A DNA stretch of 64,000 nt from Alkalihalobacillus sp. YIM B00296 (GTDB taxonomy: Bacteria; Bacillota; Bacilli; Bacillales; Fictibacillaceae): assembly GCF_020179385.1 (NCBI RefSeq), contig NZ_JAIBLJ010000010.1:1-64000 (forward strand), written 5' to 3'. A program made the position numbers and the translations under genes. Of the stretch, positions 1-8,058 are shown in pieces; position 1 is the stretch's first letter, and each line of letters begins with the position of its first letter. The notes under the pieces are model-generated. The model was not told the origin of the DNA, did no database searches, and saw only the letters and a list, made by a program, of their open reading frames with translations.

Positions 1-12
1 TTTCAAAGAGCT
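1..12 (-). promoter_or_regulatory. boxA-like antitermination site of an rRNA leader
   Basis: Read on the minus strand the left edge is AGCTCTTTGAAA, close to the Bacillus rRNA boxA (TGCTCTTTGAAA-like). It lies about 140 nt downstream of tandem promoters, where NusB/NusE-dependent antitermination sites of rRNA operons sit. The 16S gene itself would be outside the window, so this is inference from motif and position. Confidence 0.55.
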
Positions 13-150
13 GTGTTGCCCATGGATGGGCCGGCTTCGATATCGTCACAGGACGTAACGTTTTCCATCGAAGATCTTTATCAAAAAGGACAAAATAGAT
101 GTCTTTTATTGATGTTTTTTGTTGTCGAAGTCATTAACAGCGACTTTTAT

Positions 151-179
151 AGAATATCATCTATAAGCCCGTCTGTCAA
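151..179 (-). promoter_or_regulatory. rRNA operon promoter P2 (sigma-A)
   Basis: On the minus strand TTGACA (179-174) and TATTCT (156-151) are separated by 17 nt. The perfect -35 and the position downstream of a second promoter and upstream of boxA fit the downstream promoter of a tandem rrn pair. In B. subtilis ygxA also lies just upstream of an rRNA operon. Confidence 0.7.
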
Positions 180-227
180 TGACTTTTTTTAAAACAAAAT
201 CCCGCCGCTTCCGCAGCGACGAGATAT

Positions 228-257
228 AATATACCATGTTCATTTAGGAAGTGTCAA
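228..257 (-). promoter_or_regulatory. rRNA operon promoter P1 (sigma-A)
   Basis: On the minus strand TTGACA (257-252) is followed after 18 nt by TATATT (233-228), reading leftward out of the window. It lies about 78 nt upstream of P2. Tandem promoters with perfect -35 boxes next to ygxA are the arrangement seen before rrnD in B. subtilis. Confidence 0.7.
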
Positions 258-271
258 TAACTTTTTTGCTG

Positions 272-1141
272 TTAATTCTTAAACTGATACGTTCTATGAA
301 AGATCCCTATTCCCTTCGTATCCTGTCGAATGACTTTGATACATTCCTTCTCGATCAGATGCTCCAACATGGCTCCTAGATCAATTTTGTAATCTTCCAT
401 TTCAGGATGCACCATCAATTCATAAAACGACCAGGTTTCCTGACGCGTATTCATGATGTCTTTAAGATGACGTGACCCAAGTTCAGTTTTAGCGGACAAC
501 GAGAATTCATTCGCCAATATCAGCAATTCTATTCGTTTATTGATCGGTTCATCGCTGGACGTAAGTTCTTCATATAACTTGTAAATCTCAGGTTCAATTT
601 GTTTCACTTGATTCCACACAGTGACTTCCGGGTAGAAACCATGTTCGATGACGGAAAGACGTGCAAGATGATGGAGCGCATGGATGATATTGTTATATGC
701 ATCAAGAAAATGATCCGCGTGGTACAATTCCTTTCCATCAGAGAACCTGCGGACCAGTTTTGCAAACTCTATACCGATTTTCTTCTTGCGTTCCGCGATC
801 GGGAAATCATTTATACGTGTCTTCAACGAGTCTACAAATTCATTACGATCAAAAAGAACCTTGCCGTTCACTACCCAATCTACGACCCGCCGATGAGAAC
901 CAAGCATCAACCATTGGTTCAATTGATGGAGTGTAACAACGTGGAGAGCTGCTTTTTTATCTTCAAATTCGTAATGCTTCACTTGCCAGGGCGTATCAGC
1001 CTTTTCAACAATGATAAATAAAATCACATCAAAGTGATCGGTGGATGGACTGAACTTTTTATTTTTTTCAATTAATAAAACCCCAAGTGTTTCCTCATGA
1101 CTTGCTCTTTCCTGATAGAGTGGCCGTAAAATATCTTCCAT
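272..1141 (-). CDS. ygxA: YgxA-type nucleotidyltransferase-like protein
   Basis: A 289-residue soluble protein resembling B. subtilis YgxA, a nucleotidyltransferase-like protein of unknown substrate. The N-terminal part carries the family pattern LGVLLIEKNKK followed by STDHFDVIL, and a later NGKVLFDR segment; the second half is helical, HEPN-like in character (ALHHLARL). I chose the ATG at 1141 because GGAG lies about 10 nt upstream and the protein then starts MEDILRPLYQERAS as in the family; an upstream in-frame ATG at 1183 has no Shine-Dalgarno. It is divergent from ygzB and directly upstream of the rRNA promoters, the same neighbourhood as in B. subtilis. The biochemical role is not known to me. 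Confidence 0.85.
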   Translation of the reverse strand: MEDILRPLYQERASHEETLGVLLIEKNKKFSPSTDHFDVILFIIVEKADTPWQVKHYEFEDKKAALHVVTLHQLNQWLMLGSHRRVVDWVVNGKVLFDRNEFVDSLKTRINDFPIAERKKKIGIEFAKLVRRFSDGKELYHADHFLDAYNNIIHALHHLARLSVIEHGFYPEVTVWNQVKQIEPEIYKLYEELTSSDEPINKRIELLILANEFSLSAKTELGSRHLKDIMNTRQETWSFYELMVHPEMEDYKIDLGAMLEHLIEKECIKVIRQDTKGIGIFHRTYQFKN

Positions 1142-1297
1142 TGTACAATCATCTCCTGTGCGAATGTCCGTGGTTCGTTCCATTTTAAACTATTCAATAT
1201 TATTTCAGTTTTTCCTCTATGTAAATGAAATGTTAAAAGATTGTTCATGATTTCAATTTCCATATTTGCTATACTGTGTGGAGGAGGAATGTATATT

Positions 1298-1657
1298 ATG
1301 GAATTGAAATATACAAGCAAGATCAATAAAATCAGAACGTTTGCCCTGAGTCTAGTGTTTATCGGCATTATCATAATGTACCTCGGACTTTATTTTAAAG
1401 CAAGTTTTACAGTGATGACGATCTTCATGCTGATCGGTTTTTTGGCAACATTATCGAGCGCTGCGGTATATATTTGGATCGGAATGCTTTCGACCAAGGC
1501 TGTCCAGGTAGAATGTCCAAACTGCCAAAAGGTGACAAAAGTGCTTGGCAGGGTGGATGCATGTATGTTCTGTAAGCAGCCACTTACAATGGATCCCTCT
1601 TTGGATGGTGTCGATTTCGATGATAAATACAATAGAAGAAACAAAAAAGAACAGTAA
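1298..1657 (+). CDS. ygzB: YgzB-type small membrane protein with zinc-ribbon-like tail
   Basis: A 119-residue UPF0295/YgzB-type protein. Two hydrophobic helices (about residues 14-36 and 43-65) are followed by a cytosolic-looking tail with two CxxC pairs, CPNC and CMFC, which look like a small zinc ribbon. The start at 1298 is set by GAGGAGG at 1281-1287; the open frame runs further upstream without a Shine-Dalgarno. An extended -10 (TGCTATACT, 1267-1275) lies just before it. It sits between ygxA and perR as in B. subtilis. Function unknown. Confidence 0.88.
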   Translation: MELKYTSKINKIRTFALSLVFIGIIIMYLGLYFKASFTVMTIFMLIGFLATLSSAAVYIWIGMLSTKAVQVECPNCQKVTKVLGRVDACMFCKQPLTMDPSLDGVDFDDKYNRRNKKEQ

Positions 1658-1689
1658 AAAAGTGATCTTCATTTTGAGGTCACTTTTTT
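1656..1689 (+). terminator. Rho-independent terminator after ygzB
   Basis: AAAAAGTGA pairs with TCACTTTTTT around a loop, and the 3' arm ends in a run of T. It begins at the ygzB stop codon. Confidence 0.85.
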
Positions 1690-1713
1690 ATTAGATTCTG
1701 AAGGTATTACAAG

Positions 1714-1758
1714 AAAAGGATGACATCGGCTTCAAAAGAAGCTTCAGTCATCCTTTTT
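1714..1758. terminator. Terminator between ygzB and perR (probably serves perR)
   Basis: GGATGAC (1718-1724) pairs with GTCATCC (1747-1753), with an inner GCTTC/GAAGC stem. It is flanked by A-rich sequence on the left, which is a U-run for the leftward perR transcript, and by T-rich sequence on the right. It may work in both directions. Confidence 0.8.
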
Positions 1759-2194
1759 AATGGAGCTTTTGGCATTCAGGACATGTTCCGTACACTTCCA
1801 TACGGTGATTTACTACCTTAAAACCTGTTACATGCTTAGCAACATCTTCAACTTCATCGAGGCCCGGATAGGAAAAGTCGACGATTTTGCCGCAGTCTTC
1901 ACAAATGATATGGTAGTGATCGGTTGTCACACAGTCAAAACGACTGGATGAGTCCCCATAAGTTAGTTCTTTGACAAGCCCTGCACCTTTAAAGACGCGT
2001 AGGTTATTGTATACTGTCGCAACACTCATATTAGGGAATTTGTCCTCTAATGCTTTATAAATCTCATCAGCTGTAGGATGAGACATGGTTTGGATTAAAT
2101 ACTCTAAAATCGCATGACGTTGTGGCGTAATGCGAACTCCCGCATCCTTCAACGTATCAACCGCTGTTTGTAATCGGCTTTCTTCCTGTGTCAT
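1757..2194 (-). CDS. perR: Peroxide-responsive repressor PerR (Fur family)
   Basis: A 145-residue Fur-family regulator that senses H2O2 by metal-catalysed oxidation and represses peroxide-stress genes. The winged helix spans about residues 1-85, with the recognition segment [14 protein letters not shown]. The dimer domain holds the regulatory metal ligands (His of [16 protein letters not shown]) and the structural Zn site made by CEDC and CPEC. The second ATG (2194) is preferred because the Shine-Dalgarno GAGAGG is only 3-4 nt from the first ATG (2200). A PerR box lies over the promoter, implying autoregulation. Bcp and the peroxiredoxin gene at 59.4 kb are functionally related genes in the same window. 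Confidence 0.96.
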   Translation of the reverse strand: MTQEESRLQTAVDTLKDAGVRITPQRHAILEYLIQTMSHPTADEIYKALEDKFPNMSVATVYNNLRVFKGAGLVKELTYGDSSSRFDCVTTDHYHIICEDCGKIVDFSYPGLDEVEDVAKHVTGFKVVNHRMEVYGTCPECQKLH

Positions 2195-2229
2195 CGTCAT
2201 GCACCTCTCTTCCGAAAGACATTCTTACT

Positions 2230-2244
2230 TTATAATATTTATAA
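2230..2244. promoter_or_regulatory. PerR box upstream of perR
   Basis: TTATAATATTTATAA matches the PerR operator TTATAATNATTATAA at all defined positions but one. It sits immediately downstream of the perR -10, over the start-site region, so bound PerR would block its own transcription. Confidence 0.85.
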
Positions 2245-2246
2245 TT

Positions 2247-2276
2247 AGTGTACACGGGATTTGTGACAGTTGTCAA
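2247..2276 (-). promoter_or_regulatory. Sigma-A promoter of perR
   Basis: Minus strand TTGACA (2276-2271), 18 nt spacer, TACACT (2252-2247), followed directly by the PerR box. Confidence 0.75.
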
Positions 2277-2300
2277 TTGTAACCCTTATTTTATGCTACT

Positions 2301-2852
2301 TTACTCCTCATCATGTAAGATCGGTTCCGTTACATTCATTTTCTGATTCAAGTATCTCGCAGCCACGAATAAGAAATCGGAAAGACGATTCAGATAGGAG
2401 AGTACCAAAGGATTTACATTTTCAATCGCGACAGCTTGCCGTTCTACCCTTCTTACGACGGTACGTGCAACATGAAACACAGAAGCAGCGGTCGATCCTC
2501 CAGGAAGGACAAATTGCTTCAACGGTTTCAACTCCTTATCCCAACGGTCAATTGCCTGTTCAAGATAGGTTATGTCGCTTTCTTCCAATGTCCAGCCCAC
2601 TTTTTTACCTGCCGGGGTCGCCAGCTCCGCTCCAACGTGAAAAAGGACAGTCTGGACTTTACGGACGTTTTTTTCGAATTCGACTTTCCATTCCCTGTGC
2701 GGCTCTTGTAAGTGGCTCAACCCTAGTCCTATCATCGAATTTGCCTCGTCACATGTACCATAGGCTTCTACGCGAGGATCGTTTTTTCCGACACGTTCTC
2801 CGTACACGAGCGAAGTTGTCCCTTTATCTCCAGACTTCGTATAGATCTTCAT
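2301..2852 (-). CDS. PduO-type cob(I)alamin adenosyltransferase
   Basis: A 183-residue ATP:cob(I)alamin adenosyltransferase of the PduO/YvqK type, which makes adenosylcobalamin from ATP and reduced cobalamin. The N-terminal ATP-binding signature YTKSGDKGTTSL is present, as are VEAYGTCDEANSMIG and the later VLPGGS and ARTVVRRVER segments typical of the trimeric five-helix enzyme. Length is normal for the family. It follows the dehydrogenase gene by 3 bp on the same strand, so the two are probably co-transcribed and translationally coupled. No B12 riboswitch is seen upstream of the pair. Confidence 0.92.
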   Translation of the reverse strand: MKIYTKSGDKGTTSLVYGERVGKNDPRVEAYGTCDEANSMIGLGLSHLQEPHREWKVEFEKNVRKVQTVLFHVGAELATPAGKKVGWTLEESDITYLEQAIDRWDKELKPLKQFVLPGGSTAASVFHVARTVVRRVERQAVAIENVNPLVLSYLNRLSDFLFVAARYLNQKMNVTEPILHDEE

Positions 2853-2855
2853 TCC

Positions 2856-3806
2856 TCAGTACCCCCTGGTCAGATCGATTTTGTTCAAATAATCCCCTTC
2901 ACCTGTCCGGTAAACCTTTAAATTCACTTCAAATTGATCAAAAGCCCGGCGCTGGTAAAGTGGTGTGATGCCTGAGAGGTGGGGAGTAATCGTTACGTTC
3001 TCCATTCCCCATAATACACTGTCCTCAGGAAGCGGCTCTTTTTCCATTACATCTAAAACAGCATGCGCAATCTGATTTTCTTGTAATGCCTCAATCAAAC
3101 CTTGTTGATCGACGGTAGTACCTCTTCCGATATTGATGAATACTGCATGCTCCTGCATTTTTTCAAAGTGTTCCTTCTTTAAAATCGCACTTGTTTCTTC
3201 GGTTTTCGGTAATACGGACACAACAAAATCAGCTTTATGTAATAGGTCATCGAGCTGATCGAAGGTGACCATTTCGTTAAAATGTTCTACAGGGCCTCCG
3301 CTGCGGTTCAGCCCTATCGTATGCATATTGAAGGCTTTTGCCAAACGTGCAATTTCAGATCCGATCGCACCCGCCCCAAGGACACCGATTACCTTGCCAT
3401 ATAACTCACTCACTTGTAGTTTACGATCCCACACTTTATTCTTCTGGTTTTCTTTGATTTTCGGGAATTCACGGATCACTTGCAGCATCATGCCGATTGT
3501 ATATTCAGCCATCGGTATTTTATGGATGCCTCTTGCGTTTGTAACCAATATATCTTGTGCTCTTATGGCTTCAAACGGCATTTTCTCAAGACCGGCAGAC
3601 ATGACATGGATCCATTTCAATCGATGGGCCTTGTTAATGATTTCCGGGGTTAAATCTTCACCATATGTAAGCAGGACCTCTGCATCCTCTATATATTCCT
3701 CTGCTTCATTTATGTTTTGACAAAACTGGAACCGTATATCTGGATACTTTTCTTTTACATCCTCCTGGATCGAGTACCGGACTTTACCTGAAGATAGAAT
3801 GAACAT
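2856..3806 (-). CDS. D-2-hydroxyacid dehydrogenase
   Basis: A 316-residue NAD-dependent D-isomer 2-hydroxyacid dehydrogenase. The Rossmann nucleotide site is GKVIGVLGAGAIGSEIA (centre of the protein), followed by the catalytic Arg in NIGRGTTVD, the Glu in DVMEKEPL and the His in ITPHLSG. Substrate cannot be told; candidates are glyoxylate/hydroxypyruvate or other 2-ketoacids. The start at 3806 has GGGAGGT 7 nt upstream; the reading frame is open for 14 further codons without a ribosome site. It is the first gene of a pair with the cobalamin adenosyltransferase. Confidence 0.9.
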   Translation of the reverse strand: MFILSSGKVRYSIQEDVKEKYPDIRFQFCQNINEAEEYIEDAEVLLTYGEDLTPEIINKAHRLKWIHVMSAGLEKMPFEAIRAQDILVTNARGIHKIPMAEYTIGMMLQVIREFPKIKENQKNKVWDRKLQVSELYGKVIGVLGAGAIGSEIARLAKAFNMHTIGLNRSGGPVEHFNEMVTFDQLDDLLHKADFVVSVLPKTEETSAILKKEHFEKMQEHAVFINIGRGTTVDQQGLIEALQENQIAHAVLDVMEKEPLPEDSVLWGMENVTITPHLSGITPLYQRRAFDQFEVNLKVYRTGEGDYLNKIDLTRGY

Positions 3807-3925
3807 CTTACTTACCTCCCTTGGTTTCCTCCTTTTATTAAACAACAATTCAATCGGAATCGTCCAATCATAAACGAAATCTTCTGAAGATTCACTTCCT
3901 GAAAGATAACAAATGGGACCGACCC

Positions 3926-3950
3926 AAAGGTGTCTCTGACACTTTTCTTT
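3926..3950. terminator. Possible terminator downstream of bcp
   Basis: AAAG(g)TGTC / GACACTTT form a small hairpin with T-rich sequence on the right and A-rich sequence on the left. It lies between bcp and the dehydrogenase gene on the minus strand. The stem is short. Confidence 0.45.
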
Positions 3951-3971
3951 TGGATCAGCCCCATAGGACGT

Positions 3972-4439
3972 TTAAAGATTTTCTTTTATATACTCGAGTG
4001 CTTCTGTCACATGATCCTTTACACGCACTTTACGCCACTCTTTTACAAGCTCACCGTCTTTATTGATGATGAACGTTGAACGGACGATTCCCATGTACTC
4101 CTTGCCGAAGTTCTTCTTGAGCTGCCATACATCATAGAGCTCTGCTGCTTGATGATCTTCATCTGCGAGGAGCAAGAATGGAAGATCATGTTTATCGATG
4201 AATTTTTTATGGCGGTCGACTGGATCTGGGCTCACCCCAAGAATCACTGTATTCTGGTCACTGAATTCACTGTGATGATCTCTGAAATCACATGCTTCTG
4301 TCGTACATCCTGGTGTCATGTCTTTTGGGTAGAAATACAATACAACATTTTTTCCTCTGAAATCTGAAAGGCTGATTTTTTCACCATTGTTCGACTCTAA
4401 AGTAAAATCCGGCGCTTTTTCTCCTGTTTTGACAGACAT
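3972..4439 (-). CDS. bcp: Thioredoxin-dependent thiol peroxidase Bcp
   Basis: A 155-residue atypical peroxiredoxin (Bcp/PrxQ; YgaF of B. subtilis) that reduces H2O2 and organic peroxides using thioredoxin. The peroxidatic cysteine is Cys45 in TPGCTTE and the resolving cysteine is Cys50, the five-residue spacing of PrxQ enzymes. Thioredoxin fold elements FYPKDMTPG and GIVRSTFIIN are intact. A clear AGGAGGT precedes the ATG. The gene is useful as an internal control: its peroxidatic Cys aligns with the in-frame UGA of the second peroxiredoxin at 59.4 kb. Confidence 0.96.
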   Translation of the reverse strand: MSVKTGEKAPDFTLESNNGEKISLSDFRGKNVVLYFYPKDMTPGCTTEACDFRDHHSEFSDQNTVILGVSPDPVDRHKKFIDKHDLPFLLLADEDHQAAELYDVWQLKKNFGKEYMGIVRSTFIINKDGELVKEWRKVRVKDHVTEALEYIKENL

Positions 4440-4470
4440 GAACGAATACCTCCTAAATTATAAAATCACT

Positions 4471-4559
4471 GTTCAAAAAGATGGCGAATCAGAAACATCA
4501 CCGGTTAAAAACGTCACGTCCAGTGAAAAAATCCGCCGTCAATCACTTGCTTTTTGAAC
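4471..4559. repeat. Palindromic repeat element, family A copy 1
   Basis: An 89-bp intergenic element bounded by the perfect inverted ends GTTCAAAAAG (4471-4480) and CTTTTTGAAC (4550-4559). Its right half (CCGCCGTCAATCACTTG) matches the right half of the element at 13100-13240 and, more loosely, the one at 50970-51115. No coding capacity. Confidence 0.7.
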
Positions 4560-4601
4560 TTTCACTATTTTAAGAGTACCCAAACAGTCCAATTCGTACA
4601 A

Positions 4602-5036
4602 CTAATCTGAATTCCACTCATTTTCGATGACGGTCGAAAGCACAAAGGCTGCCGGCAACAAATATCCGACCAAAGCTTCTATGATCGAAATCCATCTCCC
4701 GATCCCGATCGGTGTAATATCACCATAACCGACAGAGAGGAGTGTAACCGCACTAAAATAAGATACCACCTCTGTCAATTCGGCATACGTTCCATGGACA
4801 GGTGCCCCATCTTCCATTAAGACTGGTACACCTACCATCAACAGGCTGAAATAGATGGTCCCGAACCCGAGGATGATAATCGAATAGACAATGAATAGAG
4901 CGATCAGATCATCAAAAGAAATGAATTTCCGTGATTTTTTATGTAGGTGACGAGGATGTCTGAAGAAAATGATCAGGCTTTTTTGTACTATTATGAAGAC
5001 GGAAACGAAAACACAGACTATAATAAGAAGATCCAT
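4602..5036 (-). CDS. Two-helix potassium channel protein
   Basis: A 144-residue membrane protein of the Ion_trans_2 family. It has an N-terminal helix, a second helix (about residues 44-68), a pore helix with the selectivity filter SVGYGD (the usual TVGYGD with Ser for Thr), and a last helix near residues 115-135. There is no RCK/TrkA_N regulatory domain, so it is a bare pore, or it works with a separate partner. AGAGGTG precedes the ATG. It is probably a K+ channel in the cytoplasmic membrane. It lies between bcp and a CNNM-type gene, with no obvious functional tie to either. Confidence 0.85.
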   Translation of the reverse strand: MDLLIIVCVFVSVFIIVQKSLIIFFRHPRHLHKKSRKFISFDDLIALFIVYSIIILGFGTIYFSLLMVGVPVLMEDGAPVHGTYAELTEVVSYFSAVTLLSVGYGDITPIGIGRWISIIEALVGYLLPAAFVLSTVIENEWNSD

Positions 5037-5102
5037 CTAATTCACCTCTTCACATTCCTATGCCGGAAATGGTAAAGATAGGACAAGATGGACCGAAACA
5101 AA

Positions 5103-6386
5103 CTAATGGCTGGTTGCATCGATTCGTTTTATTTGTTGATCATCTGCTTCGATGATTTTAAAGGTGACATGTTCGTAAGTATATTCCTCATCGATAGATA
5201 CTTCAGCGTTCTGGGTCAAGAGCCAGCCCCCGATTGTATCGAGTTCCGAGTCGTCAATATCGATATTAAAAACCTCGTTGACGTCGGAAATCAAAGCTTT
5301 ACCATCTAAGATAGCATGGTTGCGGTTGATTTTTTCAATCTGTGGTTTTTCTTCAGTATCAAATTCATCGCGGATTTCACCGACTATCTCCTCAATGATA
5401 TCCTCTACAGTCACAAGCCCTGCAGTTCCGCCATATTCATCGACTAAAACCATCATATGGACCCGCTCTTTTTGCATTTGTACGAGCAGTTTTTTGATCG
5501 GGGTCGTTTCGATCACTTTAAGGACAGGACGAATGAACTCGCTTAAAGGACGTTCTTCTTTCAACAACAGTGAATTGAAAACTTCTTTGATATTGACAAG
5601 CCCGATGATATGATCTTTATCACCATCTGCGACAGGATAGCGGGTGAATTTCTCATTGCTCATGATGGCTATGTTTTCTTCCATGGACTGATCGGTGAAC
5701 ATGCAGACCATTTCCGTCCGGGGAACCATGATCTCTTTTGCTGTCCGATCATCGAATTCAAAGATTTTATTGACATAATGGAGTTCTGACTTGTTGATTT
5801 CCCCGCTCTTATAGCTTTCTGATAAGATGATGCGCAACTCCTCTTCAGAATGTGCGACCTCATGCTCATTCACTTGCCTGAAACCGAGCAATTTGATGAA
5901 AATCCTTGCAGATCCATTCAACATCCATATAAACGGATACATGATTTTATAAAATAAGATCAAAGGCTTTGAAAGCATCAGTGTGATTTCTTCTGCTTTC
6001 TGGATCGCAATCGTTTTCGGTGCCAGTTCCCCTAATACGACATGGAAAAAAGTGATAGCAGAAAAAGCGATGACGAAGGAAAGCGTACTTGCGAGCGCTT
6101 CTGAGATCGCGAACTTTTCAAACAGTGGATGAAGGATCAGTTCGACGGTCGGTTCACCAAGCCAACCAAGACCGAGTGCAGTGATGGTGATCCCAAGCTG
6201 GCAGGCTGACAGGTAACCGTCCAGATTATCAAGCACTTTCCGGGCTGCAACCGCTTTTTTGTTGCCCTCATCGACAAGTTTATCAATTTTAGTTGAACGT
6301 ACTTTTACGATTGCAAATTCTGCCGCTACAAAAAAGGCTGTCAGCGCAATCAGAATTGCAACCGAAAGGAGTTTACTGATGATCAT
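5103..6386 (-). CDS. CNNM/CorC-type protein (DUF21, CBS pair, CorC_HlyC domains)
   Basis: A 427-residue hemolysin-family/CNNM protein. An N-terminal DUF21 domain has about four membrane segments ([37 protein letters not shown] and others), then two CBS domains (about residues 200-330) with MVPRTEM, then a C-terminal CorC_HlyC domain starting near [12 protein letters not shown]. Relatives act in Mg2+ or Co2+ efflux and homeostasis. The frame is open from a GTG at 6416, but that codon overlaps the GGAGGTG Shine-Dalgarno; I prefer the ATG at 6386, which the same Shine-Dalgarno could reach if an intervening 20-nt hairpin forms (see findings). Substrate unknown. Confidence 0.88.
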   Translation of the reverse strand: MIISKLLSVAILIALTAFFVAAEFAIVKVRSTKIDKLVDEGNKKAVAARKVLDNLDGYLSACQLGITITALGLGWLGEPTVELILHPLFEKFAISEALASTLSFVIAFSAITFFHVVLGELAPKTIAIQKAEEITLMLSKPLILFYKIMYPFIWMLNGSARIFIKLLGFRQVNEHEVAHSEEELRIILSESYKSGEINKSELHYVNKIFEFDDRTAKEIMVPRTEMVCMFTDQSMEENIAIMSNEKFTRYPVADGDKDHIIGLVNIKEVFNSLLLKEERPLSEFIRPVLKVIETTPIKKLLVQMQKERVHMMVLVDEYGGTAGLVTVEDIIEEIVGEIRDEFDTEEKPQIEKINRNHAILDGKALISDVNEVFNIDIDDSELDTIGGWLLTQNAEVSIDEEYTYEHVTFKIIEADDQQIKRIDATSH

Positions 6387-6420
6387 GGTTCGCCTTCCAA
6401 TGGTGGAAGGCTTCACCTCC
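6387..6420 (-). promoter_or_regulatory. Hairpin between Shine-Dalgarno and start codon of the CNNM gene
   Basis: On the minus strand GGAGGTGAA is followed by a perfect 8-bp hairpin (GCCTTCCA-CCAT-TGGAAGGC, plus-strand 6392-6411), then GAACC and the ATG. With the hairpin looped out, GGAGG lies about 9 nt from the ATG. Confidence 0.5.
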
Positions 6421-6475
6421 GTTGCGTACTTATCGTTAATAGCATTCCTCTAAGTACATAAAACATAACATACCT

Positions 6476-7261
6476 TTAACTTCCCGCTCCCCGGTATTTT
6501 GTAACCCCGATGTTCCATAAGAAAATAGAAAGAGAGAAAAAGAAAATCCCCATGACAGGTGTCAAGTATGCATAGCCGTACCATTCCGTTTTATCTAGAA
6601 AAAATGCCGCTGGATAAACGCCTACAAAAGCAAAAGGTAAAATCCATGTAAGGACGTAACGGATGATTTGATTATAAATATCAACCGGATACCGGCCGAA
6701 GTTTCCGATATTGTACATCATCGGCATGATATCTGTCCGGCTGTCTGACCAAAAACTGATCGTGGCAAGACTGATGAAAATCCCAGCGTAGACAAATGCA
6801 CCTCCAAGGACAAATAAAAGGAATAACAACGGATCATACCAGCTTATCGTCAATCCCAGGTTGCTTCCTGCATAAAACATGACAGCAAGGCCAGTGACAA
6901 CACCGAACATGGACTCCAATTCCATACGTTCAAGAATCACCTGGAAAAGGCTATGGATCGGCCGGGTCAGGATGCGATCGAGTTCTCCTTTGACAATATA
7001 ACGTTCATTAAAGTCCCAGATATTGAAAAAAGTTGAAAAAAGCGCAAATGGAACTAGGAAAAAACCATAGATGAAAATGATTTCGTCCTTGCTCCAACCG
7101 CTCAGCAAGTTGGTATGGCCGAAGACGACAAGGATGAAAATCAGGTTGACCGCCTGGAACAATAGATCAGACATGATTTCTACAACCATGTCAGAGCGAT
7201 AGGTTAGCCTCGTTTTCATATATTGACCGACGTATTGGACAAAAATCGATAAATGACTCAT
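6476..7261 (-). CDS. ABC-2 type permease, second subunit (COG3694-like)
   Basis: A 261-residue integral membrane protein with about six helices, resembling the COG3694-type permease that accompanies COG4587 permeases and COG4586 ATPases. Family-like segments include LFQAVNLIFI, a GELDRILTRPIHSLFQVI loop and IWDFNERYIVKGELD. The start at 7261 is supported by GGGAGG; the open frame continues 68 codons upstream into the preceding permease but without a ribosome site. It follows that permease by 5 bp and is the last gene of a three-gene ABC operon. Direction of transport (probably export) and substrate are unknown. Confidence 0.85.
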   Translation of the reverse strand: MSHLSIFVQYVGQYMKTRLTYRSDMVVEIMSDLLFQAVNLIFILVVFGHTNLLSGWSKDEIIFIYGFFLVPFALFSTFFNIWDFNERYIVKGELDRILTRPIHSLFQVILERMELESMFGVVTGLAVMFYAGSNLGLTISWYDPLLFLLFVLGGAFVYAGIFISLATISFWSDSRTDIMPMMYNIGNFGRYPVDIYNQIIRYVLTWILPFAFVGVYPAAFFLDKTEWYGYAYLTPVMGIFFFSLSIFLWNIGVTKYRGAGS

Positions 7262-7266
7262 GTAGA

Positions 7267-8058
7267 CTACCCTCCCTGTATGACCATTTGTTTTTTGGCA
7301 AGTACCCATAAGACCTGGATCGGTACAAGGAGCAGCAAGCACCATAACCCCTGCATCATCAAGGCATTCCACACCTGTTGCCCGACGAAACCTTCTGAAA
7401 ATATCATGCTCGGTACATAGGAGATATACATGAATGGGAACCACTCCATACCCGATTGGGCCCAACCAGGATAGAAGCTGATCGGCAGAATCAATCCGGA
7501 AAACAGGTCGATGACCACCCGCTTCGCTCTCATCAATCCGTCATTGTTAAAGATGAAGAATGTAAATATTCCCGTCATCAAGTTTATTTGCGTGTTGATA
7601 ACGAAACTCAATAAGATCGAAATACCGAAAAATCCCCACGTCGCAGGGTTTGCAGAAAATTGAAGCGGAAAGACGAGACTGACTAAGAACATCCCTGGTA
7701 CTGAAAAAAAGAACAGGCGGAAGATTCCTTCCCCAAGTGCAGCCATCGTCTTCATATTGAGATAATGATAAGGCCTTATCATTTCGACTGCGACTTTTCC
7801 TTCTTTGATTTCAATCGCGATTTCACGATCGATATTGTTGAAATAAAAAGCTCGGGCCATCCAGGCAACCGCTATGTAGGTGGTCATCTGAATGACCGAT
7901 AACCCCTGGATGTCTTCTTTCCCACCATAAATGGCACTCCACAGGAAGTAATAAGCAGCGATGTTGATACTGTAAATAATGATACCACTGTAGTAATTGG
8001 TCCTGTAAGCTAGCATCATCAAAAACCTGATCCGTATCATTTCAAGATACTTACCCAT
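7267..8058 (-). CDS. ABC-2 type permease, first subunit (COG4587-like)
   Basis: A 263-residue membrane protein with about six predicted helices. The segment REIAIEIKEGKVAVEMIRPYHY, between early helices, is the typical coupling-loop region of these permeases. Its start overlaps the 3' end of the ATPase gene by 8 nt, so translation is coupled. With the downstream permease it would form a heterodimeric channel energised by the ATPase. Substrate not deducible. Confidence 0.86.
   Translation of the reverse strand: MGKYLEMIRIRFLMMLAYRTNYYSGIIIYSINIAAYYFLWSAIYGGKEDIQGLSVIQMTTYIAVAWMARAFYFNNIDREIAIEIKEGKVAVEMIRPYHYLNMKTMAALGEGIFRLFFFSVPGMFLVSLVFPLQFSANPATWGFFGISILLSFVINTQINLMTGIFTFFIFNNDGLMRAKRVVIDLFSGLILPISFYPGWAQSGMEWFPFMYISYVPSMIFSEGFVGQQVWNALMMQGLWCLLLLVPIQVLWVLAKKQMVIQGG

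Noticed and set aside
2270-2968. A 232-codon open frame on the plus strand over the cobalamin adenosyltransferase gene.
   Set aside because: Antisense shadow of a well conserved gene; composition is low-sense (many Ser/Arg/Leu) and there is no ribosome site.
6262-7465. The extended 329-codon version of the second ABC permease starting at 7465.
   Set aside because: The first 68 codons overlap the upstream permease gene out of frame and have no membrane-protein character; the ATG at 7261 has a proper ribosome site.
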